The notes under the pieces: generated by a model
Databases searched by the model: none
What the model saw: the letters and a program-made list of their open reading frames with translations, nothing else
What the model was told of the DNA's origin: nothing
Program-made: the position numbers and the translations under genes
In this document: positions 1 through 5,631 of the stretch, piece after piece
Layout: each line of letters starts with the position of its first letter
Position numbering within the stretch: position 1 is the stretch's first letter
Assembly: GCA_964609375.1 (NCBI GenBank)
Contig: CAZSSA010000032.1
Coordinates: forward strand, 1 to 22,762
Origin: CAZDUS01 sp964609375
GTDB taxonomy: Bacteria; Verrucomicrobiota; Kiritimatiellia; CAIKKV01; CAITUY01
Length of the DNA stretch: 22,762 nt
Direction of reading: 5' to 3'

Positions 1-6
1 TCAGAA

Positions 7-30
7 TCCGGGTTGTGAGTGAGGCCCGGA
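7..30 (-). terminator. possible weak hairpin downstream of tRNA-Val
   Basis: A 6-bp stem (TCCGGG at 7-12 pairing with CCCGGA at 25-30) lies about 60 nt downstream of the tRNA 3' end on the minus strand. It is followed by only a short T-poor tail. It could help end the tRNA transcript, but it lacks a proper U-run and the window stops here. The rest of 1-88 shows no gene. Confidence 0.2.
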
Positions 31-88
31 CATCCAGTCATCAATCCGTCTTTTACCTTGGTCAGGATGGGCTTCGCGACTAAACGGA

Positions 89-165
89 TGGTGGGCGTTA
101 CTGGATTCGAACCAGTGACCTCTTGCATGTGAGGCAAGCGCTCTAACCAACTGAGCTAAACGCCC
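89..165 (-). tRNA. tRNA-Val (anticodon CAC)
   Basis: The minus strand folds as a complete 77-nt cloverleaf. The 7-bp acceptor stem GGGCGTT/AACGCCC is followed by discriminator A and an encoded CCA. A D arm with GCTCAGTTGGTTAGAGC, an anticodon stem CTTGC/GCAAG with loop CTCACAT, and a T arm with GGTTCGAATCC are all present. The three central loop bases are CAC, which reads the valine codon GUG. Having CCA in the gene means that end need not be added after transcription. The gene lies 50 nt downstream of a coding gene on the same strand but has a promoter of its own at 181-209. Confidence 0.95.
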
Positions 166-180
166 GAAAAGAAGGGACAG

Positions 181-209
181 ATGATGCAGGGATGAGGTCT
201 GTGCGTCAA
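181..209 (-). promoter_or_regulatory. sigma70-type promoter of the tRNA-Val gene
   Basis: On the minus strand TTGACG (209-204) and CATCAT (186-181) are separated by exactly 17 nt. The start would fall near 174, about 9 nt before the mature tRNA 5' end at 165. It sits directly after the stop codon of the upstream gene (216-218), which fits an independent promoter. The -35 match is 5/6 and the -10 match 4/6. Confidence 0.6.
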
Positions 210-215
210 GTGGAT

Positions 216-827
216 TTACCTTATTTTGATTCCGAAGCCCACGAAGGGGGACTCGATGTAGGTCCCCTCAAGGAAGAGTCCCAGGGAGGGAGTGCAGTTG
301 TAAATCAGACCGAGGCTGAGCAACGGATTGATTTCGGTTGTGGTTTTCGTGGCGGTCTCGAGGTTTTGCTCAGTTTGAGAGAAGTCAAGGCCGAAGGATC
401 CATAAAGGTAGAGGTCATCCAGAAGGGACTCATCGCTGGTGACTAACGCCAGGGTGCCGCCGATGATGTCGGTGGAGTCAGTGTTGGCGTAGTAGAAACT
501 TGTGCGAACTGCCAGGTCGGCGATGAAGTCGCCCGGAATGCACACGGTGGCACCCAGTGAACCCGCGAAATCCAGATTTGAACCTTTGAAATCCACGGCG
601 CCCAAATCGAGGAAAGCGCGGAAGCCATCGAGAACGTTATATGTTTGGCGGAGGCCGTAAAAGGAGATATCGTCGCCGATCACGGCGCCGGGCATGAATT
701 CCAACTGGCCGGAGTCGCGGACTTCCGCCGTATCGGCAACGGGGAGTCCAATCAATTCAGCGTGACTGGTGGTGACGAGGATGAGGACGGCGGTGAGGGA
801 GAGGAGTGATCTGCGTAGGGTTTTCAT
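216..827 (-). CDS. secreted beta-rich protein, probable small outer-membrane barrel
   Basis: The 203-residue product starts with a clear signal peptide: a KTLRRS basic stretch, a hydrophobic core and cleavage after SHA at about residue 23. The mature part is rich in alternating polar/hydrophobic strands and Gly/Asp turns (for example LDLGAVDFKG, LYGSFGLDFS, PLLSLGLIYN). This pattern is typical of small outer-membrane beta-barrels. There is one Cys in each half (TVCIPGD, IYNCTPS), which could form a disulfide. The C-terminus (GFGIKIR) does not end in the classic aromatic residue, so the barrel call is tentative. The ATG at 827 has only a weak ribosome site (AGAA), but a good promoter lies 45-75 nt upstream. 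I do not recognise a named family; periplasmic or surface location is inferred. Confidence 0.75.
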   Translation of the reverse strand: MKTLRRSLLSLTAVLILVTTSHAELIGLPVADTAEVRDSGQLEFMPGAVIGDDISFYGLRQTYNVLDGFRAFLDLGAVDFKGSNLDFAGSLGATVCIPGDFIADLAVRTSFYYANTDSTDIIGGTLALVTSDESLLDDLYLYGSFGLDFSQTEQNLETATKTTTEINPLLSLGLIYNCTPSLGLFLEGTYIESPFVGFGIKIR

Positions 828-872
828 GATGATTCTTTTTTGATTTCGATTTCAGTAAGTTGTACCGGGTCA

Positions 873-901
873 ATTGTGCAAAAAGTCGGGGTTGCGGTCA
901 A
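873..901 (-). promoter_or_regulatory. sigma70-type promoter of the secreted beta-rich protein
   Basis: On the minus strand TTGACC (901-896) and CACAAT (878-873) are separated by 17 nt. The predicted start is near 866, giving a leader of about 39 nt before the ATG at 827. Five of six -35 bases and four of six -10 bases match the consensus. Confidence 0.55.
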
Positions 902-924
902 GACGAAGCGACAGACGAAGCGAC
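901..924 (+). repeat. 12-bp perfect tandem duplication
   Basis: AGACGAAGCGAC occurs twice head to tail (901-912 and 913-924) in the intergenic region between two divergent genes. It abuts the -35 element of the minus-strand promoter. It could be a binding site or simply replication slippage. Confidence 0.6.
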
Positions 925-971
925 AAGGGCAGGGGGCAAGAATCCGCTGTACGAATCGTTCCGGGGTTGGC

Positions 972-977
972 TATAGT
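972..977 (+). promoter_or_regulatory. -10-like box placed for a leaderless start
   Basis: TATAGT ends seven bases before the ATG at 985, so transcription would begin at or next to the start codon. No Shine-Dalgarno sequence is visible in front of that ATG, and no convincing -35 box is seen at the right distance. The element is therefore suggestive only. Confidence 0.3.
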
Positions 978-984
978 GACGAGC

Positions 985-1311
985 ATGAAACCAGTAGCGC
1001 TTACCTTTATTGTTCTGTTTGGGCTGATGTGCATGTCCTGTCGTCAGCAGGATATCCGGACTGTAACGGTTACCTGTCCCGAAGTCGTTGGTGCGAGGGC
1101 TGCCGATGTGGTGGTCAAGGCCCTGAGTAAGTCTGAAGGTGTGCTGGGGGATTCCATCAAGATTGAGGATGGCAAGGTGACGGTGATGTATGACAGCATG
1201 AAGACGGCGATCAAGAACATTGAGTTTACGATTGCCGAGGCCGGGTTTAACGCCGGAGAAATTCCCGCCGATGCCAAAGCGCGCGATGCGTTCCGGGCGG
1301 CGGCGAAATAA
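985..1311 (+). CDS. secreted HMA-like (heavy-metal-associated fold) protein, probable lipoprotein
   Basis: The 108-residue product has an N-terminal export signal (residues 1-18) ending in CMSC, an imperfect lipobox with Cys19 as the likely lipidated residue. Residues 26-95 follow the ferredoxin-like HMA/CopZ pattern: a TVTVTCPEV strand, an ARAADVVVKALSKSEGV helix, a DGKVTVMYDS strand, then IKNIEFTIAEAGFNAG. Only one of the two cysteines of the family's CxxC metal motif is present, at the TCPEV position. Metal binding is therefore uncertain, and the fold may serve protein contact instead. An in-frame GTG or upstream ATG would add about 37 basic residues and destroy the signal peptide, so the ATG at 985 is preferred. 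It lies 48 nt before xerD on the same strand. The assignment rests on motif reading only. Confidence 0.7.
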   Translation: MKPVALTFIVLFGLMCMSCRQQDIRTVTVTCPEVVGARAADVVVKALSKSEGVLGDSIKIEDGKVTVMYDSMKTAIKNIEFTIAEAGFNAGEIPADAKARDAFRAAAK

Positions 1312-1359
1312 GCACGCCCCCTTTAGGTGTGGTGGCGTGATCACCCGCTGGAGTCATTG

Positions 1360-2247
1360 ATGATCGCGCTGGTTGAGAAGTTTCTGGATTATGTTTCCTT
1401 CGAGTGCGGCTTGAGCCCCATGACGAGGGCGGCGTATGGCAATGATCTGTTTGCCTTTTCCAGGTATCTGCAGGCGCATGGAGTTCATTCGCCGAGCGGG
1501 GTAACCCGTAAGATCCTCCTTGATTATCTTGAAAGTGAACGGGATCGCGGATTGGCGGTCAACTCCATAGCGCGGCGCCTTGTGGCGATCAAGGTATTTT
1601 TCCGGTATCTGGTCCAGGAGAGCCTGCTGGAGAAGGATGTTACGGCGGTCATGGAGTCGCCGCGGTTGTGGAAGGTATTGCCGGGGACGCTATCGATGAA
1701 GGAAGTGGAGGCGTTGCTGGCGATTGTGGGAGGGGATGCCCCGTTGATGTTACGGGACCGGGCCATGCTGGAGTTGATGTATGCGACGGGGCTACGGGTA
1801 TCGGAGCTGACGGAACTCAAACTGGAGGATCTGCATTTTGACAGTGGTTATCTCCGATGTACCGGTAAGGGGAGCAAGACACGCGTGGCCCCGGTGGGTA
1901 GCAAGGCGCGCGAGTCGGTGGAGAAGTATCTGAGGGAGGTGCGTCCTGCGTATGCGAAGGGGCGCCCGACGCCGCAGGTGTTCCTGACGTTCCGCGGGGA
2001 TAAGTTCAGCCGGAAGAGTGTCTGGAAATTGATTCGTGTTCATGCGCGCCATGCGGGGATTGCCAAGAAGGTATCGCCGCATACGTTGAGGCATTCGTTT
2101 GCCACGCATCTGCTGGCCAATGGTGCGCCGCTGCGGATGATCCAGGAGATGCTGGGTCATGCGGATATTGCCACGACCCAGATTTATACACATGTGGATC
2201 CCAACCGGTTAAAGTCAGTGCATCAGCAGTTTCATCCGAGGGCGTAG
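1360..2247 (+). CDS. xerD: site-specific tyrosine recombinase XerD
   Basis: This is a 295-residue tyrosine recombinase, the usual XerC/XerD length (about 298). Residues 1-100 form the SAM-like core-binding domain. The catalytic domain follows, with all active-site residues in place: R146 (TGLRVSEL), K170 (TGKGSKTR), H241 and R244 (SPHTLRHSFATHLL), H267 (LGHADI) and nucleophile Y276 (TTQIYTHV). The C-terminal end, VHQQFHPRA, matches the XerD-specific tail, so XerD is preferred over XerC. The enzyme resolves chromosome dimers at dif together with XerC, controlled by FtsK. The start is ATG 1360 because GGAG lies 6 nt upstream; the earlier in-frame GTG at 1327 lacks a ribosome site. No integrase-associated mobile genes flank it, so a housekeeping role is likely. 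Confidence 0.93.
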   Translation: MIALVEKFLDYVSFECGLSPMTRAAYGNDLFAFSRYLQAHGVHSPSGVTRKILLDYLESERDRGLAVNSIARRLVAIKVFFRYLVQESLLEKDVTAVMESPRLWKVLPGTLSMKEVEALLAIVGGDAPLMLRDRAMLELMYATGLRVSELTELKLEDLHFDSGYLRCTGKGSKTRVAPVGSKARESVEKYLREVRPAYAKGRPTPQVFLTFRGDKFSRKSVWKLIRVHARHAGIAKKVSPHTLRHSFATHLLANGAPLRMIQEMLGHADIATTQIYTHVDPNRLKSVHQQFHPRA

Positions 2248-2251
2248 GAGG

Positions 2252-2409
2252 GGGGGGCAGCAGATGGGGGGAATGGTTGATGGTTGATGAGGGGAAGGGT
2301 TCGGGGGGCAGCAGATGGGGGGAATGGTTGATGGTTGATGAGGGGGAGGGTTCGGGGGGCAGCAGATGGGGGAATGGTTGATGGGAGATGGTTGATGAGG
2401 GGGAGGATT
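2252..2409 (+). repeat. 51-bp tandem repeat, three copies, between xerD and rnc
   Basis: Two nearly identical 51-bp units (2252-2302, 2303-2353) and a third, slightly altered unit (2354 to about 2409) each begin with a G-run and GCAGCAGATGG. Each then carries GAATGGTTGATGG, TTGATGAGGGG and GGGTTC. The third copy has lost one G and carries a 7-bp insertion (GAGATGG). The strand bias is extreme (almost no C). The array fills the 186-bp gap between xerD and rnc; only the rnc ribosome site follows it. Similar words occur at 9391-9478 and 11354-11377. Confidence 0.85.
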
Positions 2410-2433
2410 GATTGGTTATAGCAGGAGGGTGTT

Positions 2434-3186
2434 ATGTTGCTAGGATTTGGACGGAAGAGCCCCTACGTGGAATTGGAAAAGAAGCTGGGGTATAAGTTCA
2501 AGAACCGTGTGCTTCTTGAGATGGCGCTTACGCATCGATCCTACCGGTTTGAAACGCGCGATGTTCAGGAGGACAACCAGCGATTGGAGTTTCTTGGGGA
2601 TGCCGTTCTTGGGTTCATTGTGGCGGCTCATCTCTATGATGCCCATGCCGAGGGGAGAGAAGGGACCCTTACGGATTTACGGAGTAGTGTGACGAGCGGG
2701 AAGGCCTTGGGGGAGGTTGGGAAAGATATCGGGTTGGGGGCGTTCGTGCGATTGGGCAAGGGGGAGGAGAATGCCGGGGGGCGGCAGAGGTCCTCGCTGT
2801 TGTCGGACTGCGTGGAAGCCGTCATCGGGGCGGCCTATCTTGATGGTGGGGTCAAGGCAGCGGAGCGGATTGTTGAAAAGGTTGTGATTCCGCAATTCAG
2901 TCCGGGGAACAAGGCTGACTGGACGGAGAATCCAAAGGGCAAGTTGCAGGAGTTGAGCCAACGGCGATATGGAAAGAGCCCTGAGTACCGACGGGTGGGC
3001 GAAGCGGGGCCGGCACACCAGAAGACGTTTGTGATTGAGGCGTTTATCAATGGGAAGGCGCTGGGACGGGGAGTGGGCTCCAACCGGCGAGCGGCGGAGG
3101 CCGTGGCGGCCACAGAGGCGGTTAAGGTGTTGATGTCGACAGAGGGCGAAGGGCAGGCGGACGATGTGCCCGGCTCTCCTGCGTAA
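2434..3186 (+). CDS. rnc: ribonuclease III
   Basis: The 250-residue protein has the standard layout. The RNase III catalytic domain (about 10-155) carries the signature NQRLEFLGDAVLG with E52 and D56, and LSDCVEAVIGA with D125 and E128, the four metal-binding acidic residues. The dsRNA-binding domain (about 166-236) contains PKGKLQELSQ and ends with a helix rich in GSNRRAAEAVAA. The enzyme cuts double-stranded RNA in rRNA precursors and some mRNAs. The ATG at 2434 is preceded by AGGAGG at 5-nt spacing. The last 65 nt overlap, on the opposite strand, the end of the BatD-like gene, so the two transcripts can form a duplex. The tail EGEGQADDVPGSPA is a low-complexity extension beyond the domain. 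Confidence 0.95.
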   Translation: MLLGFGRKSPYVELEKKLGYKFKNRVLLEMALTHRSYRFETRDVQEDNQRLEFLGDAVLGFIVAAHLYDAHAEGREGTLTDLRSSVTSGKALGEVGKDIGLGAFVRLGKGEENAGGRQRSSLLSDCVEAVIGAAYLDGGVKAAERIVEKVVIPQFSPGNKADWTENPKGKLQELSQRRYGKSPEYRRVGEAGPAHQKTFVIEAFINGKALGRGVGSNRRAAEAVAATEAVKVLMSTEGEGQADDVPGSPA

Positions 3187-5629
3187 CGGTTGTCAGCACG
3201 CTGGTTCCCATTGTGATGAAGATGATGATGGCGAGCCATAACAGGGTGTTTGATCCCCTGCGCCATGGTGTGAGGCGTAGAGCGGCGATACACCAGATCA
3301 ACGTGAAGGCAATGGCGGCGGTGGTTGCACGCGCCGAGCAAGACCATCCGTGATGCCAGAAAAGGACGATGCGGCTCCATGGGGTCAACGGGGTTTTCAT
3401 GCCGGCGGATTTTCCGTAGGCAATGGCGAGGTTGCGCGTGAGGTCGGGCTGCCTTCCTGTGTAACGTTCCGAGCGCAATAAGACCTGTATGGCGTCATCG
3501 GGCTTATCGGCGAGCAGTAACGCCGTGCCTTGATTGAAAAACAGATCGGGGTTCCGGACGCCGAGATCCACAAGTTTCTGGTAGGTGGCGGCGGCGGTCA
3601 GGAATGTCGACGGGGTTTGTGCGGAGGCCATTGTGGCGTTGGCTTCATTCCAGATGAAGTCGTGTTCCGGATCGGTGGCGGCAAAGAGGGGGGATGCCAG
3701 CACGGAAAGCAAGAGTGCCGGGGCAAGCAGGGTGTTCCGGGGAGATCGGGGGGAGGGGTGTGCCAGGGCTTTATCAACGGCATGGAGGGCGGTGAGGGAA
3801 TTCTCGATCGTCAATGCTGGCGTGGTGTTATTTTGGGTAGAGGCAAAAGCGACGTCCACATGGTGCTGCATGGCGGAGGCAAAGGCATCGGCGATTTCCG
3901 GTGGCACCTGATGATTGATCAGAAGGCGGCGGGCTTCGGAGGGGGTGAGGCTGGAGGAGGGGACGTCCAAGCGTTGTTCCAGGTAAAGGTGAAGGGCTTT
4001 GCCTGCGGAGGCGGGAGGGGATTGGCGAAGGAGGTGTTTGGCCTTTGTCAGCGCCCTGCGGCGGCGTACGGCCTTTGCCATGGCACCCCGGCGGCGATAG
4101 AGCGTGCGAAGGCTCCATGAGCCAAGGAAGAGGATGGGGCTGAGGCCGGCGGTCCATAACCAGCGGGGCGCATGATTGATGAGGGGGATAGGGATAGCGC
4201 CGGAAGGCGGCAGACGAATTCCAGCCGGCGCCATGGCGGCTTGCAGGCGGTGGTGGTTCATCGCGGCCTGGTTGGTGGATCCGCCAATGATCTGGGAGGC
4301 GGTGATTTCGGTTGCCTGTCGAACTTTCAGGGGGACTGGGGCGGTAGTGACCACTCGATACTGACGGTTTGAGGTGTCATAGTAGGCGATATTTACCGGG
4401 GGGAGTTCGAAGGCCCCCGCTTGGCGAGGCCGGAGGGTATAGGCAAATTGGATGGTCCCGTTGTTTCGGGTTGTCTTGACGGTATCGTCATAGATGTCGA
4501 ACTTGGTCATGAGGTTGGTTTGCAGGCTTAATTTTGGCGGGAAAAGGTTATTGAGTTGAACGGGTCCGGAAATGGAGAGGGTCAGGGTGAGGGGGTCACC
4601 CACATTGCAGGTTTGAGTGTCCAAGGTGGATTCAGCCTTGAGATTCGGGCCGATGGCGCCGATATAGCAGTTTGGCCGGTCTTTTTCGGGTGGAGGCATG
4701 ACGCGGACGATGGCGGCGGGGCCCACGGCGAAGATATCCGTACCGGCGGCGGAGCCATTCTGGTGGACGGTGGTAGGGACGCGGCCTTTAAACAGGACGG
4801 GGCCAAACGTATGGTTGGCTTCCGATTGAGGGGTGTAACGGAGGTTGAGGCTGTATTCCCAATAAGGGATGCCGTTGGTTTCCAGGGATTGCCGCTCGAA
4901 CTTGAACCGAGCGGGGGTGCTTTGCCCGTTAAACATCGCGCCAAAATCAAACATGTTCGGCTGAATGGTGTAGTCGTTGATTGAGAAGCCGGGTTCATCG
5001 CGGATCAGCCGCTCGTTGAGCATCTGATTCACATCCGGCCCCTGCAAGCCGTCGGGTGTTTGGGCTGACATGAAGGGAAGGTTCAGGTTGGGAGGATCCT
5101 GGGGAAAGAGGGGGTCGGTGTTGACGTAGGGACCGGTGAGTTTCCTGATGCGTACAGCGAGGCGGATATCGAAGGGTTCATCCACGAGGACAGTGTCGCT
5201 GGAGGCGATGACTGAGATGGATACGATGTCCTGATGGGTGACGCCGGTGACGCTGACGGTGGGGCCTGGGTGGGATAGGGTGGTGCCGTCCACCTGGACG
5301 GTCAGGGGCCCCACGGTGATGTCTCCGGTTTGAGTCGGGGTGATTGTATATTGGAAGACTCGCCCGGTAAATCCTTCGCGGCGCATCTGGCCGTTGATGA
5401 TGGAAATGCTTTGATGACTGACCGGGATGCTGCCGAGGAAATTGATCTGGCTGTTTTTTATGCCCGACAGGTCAGGTGTTTCAGGCTGGGCTGAGCCGCC
5501 GACCTTGATTTCGAGCAACAGGGATTCCCCGATATAGAGGCGGTTCCGGTTGGCGGAGACCTCAAGGGAGGGTTCTGCCATGACGGTGGCGGAGAGCAAG
5601 AGTAATGAAATTATCCATGCAAAGCGCAT
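3122..5629 (-). CDS. batD: BatD-like protein fused to a BatE-like TPR module
   Basis: The 835-residue product (numbered from ATG 5629) starts with a signal peptide (MRFAWIISLLLL, cut after VMA). A long beta-rich Ig-like BatD region follows (about 20-445). The first membrane helix is near 486-508, followed by a basic, helical cytoplasmic segment. At 632-651 lies a second hydrophobic stretch (LLAPALLLSVLASPLFA) resembling an embedded signal peptide. TPR-like helices (about 660-735: FFNQGTALLLADKPDDAIQVLL) and two more membrane helices (about 768-787 and 795-813) complete the protein. This order matches BatD followed by BatE of the Bat operon, joined in one frame. Bat proteins are inner-membrane, periplasm-facing factors tied to stress tolerance; their exact role is unknown. 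A GTG at 5635 overlapping the upstream stop (GTGA) is an alternative start. ATG 5629 is favoured because GAGA lies 9 nt upstream of it and only 3 nt before the GTG. It is the last gene of the long unit. Confidence 0.8.
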   Translation of the reverse strand: MRFAWIISLLLLSATVMAEPSLEVSANRNRLYIGESLLLEIKVGGSAQPETPDLSGIKNSQINFLGSIPVSHQSISIINGQMRREGFTGRVFQYTITPTQTGDITVGPLTVQVDGTTLSHPGPTVSVTGVTHQDIVSISVIASSDTVLVDEPFDIRLAVRIRKLTGPYVNTDPLFPQDPPNLNLPFMSAQTPDGLQGPDVNQMLNERLIRDEPGFSINDYTIQPNMFDFGAMFNGQSTPARFKFERQSLETNGIPYWEYSLNLRYTPQSEANHTFGPVLFKGRVPTTVHQNGSAAGTDIFAVGPAAIVRVMPPPEKDRPNCYIGAIGPNLKAESTLDTQTCNVGDPLTLTLSISGPVQLNNLFPPKLSLQTNLMTKFDIYDDTVKTTRNNGTIQFAYTLRPRQAGAFELPPVNIAYYDTSNRQYRVVTTAPVPLKVRQATEITASQIIGGSTNQAAMNHHRLQAAMAPAGIRLPPSGAIPIPLINHAPRWLWTAGLSPILFLGSWSLRTLYRRRGAMAKAVRRRRALTKAKHLLRQSPPASAGKALHLYLEQRLDVPSSSLTPSEARRLLINHQVPPEIADAFASAMQHHVDVAFASTQNNTTPALTIENSLTALHAVDKALAHPSPRSPRNTLLAPALLLSVLASPLFAATDPEHDFIWNEANATMASAQTPSTFLTAAATYQKLVDLGVRNPDLFFNQGTALLLADKPDDAIQVLLRSERYTGRQPDLTRNLAIAYGKSAGMKTPLTPWSRIVLFWHHGWSCSARATTAAIAFTLIWCIAALRLTPWRRGSNTLLWLAIIIFITMGTSVLTTVTQESRAHRPPALRPLSTSTP

Positions 5630-5631
5630 GA

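Noticed and set aside
1360..2247. Tyrosine recombinase as the integrase of a mobile element next to tRNA-Val
   Set aside because: Its length and HQQFHPRA tail fit housekeeping XerD. The tRNA is over 1 kb away, and no att-like duplication of the tRNA end or phage/ICE gene is seen.
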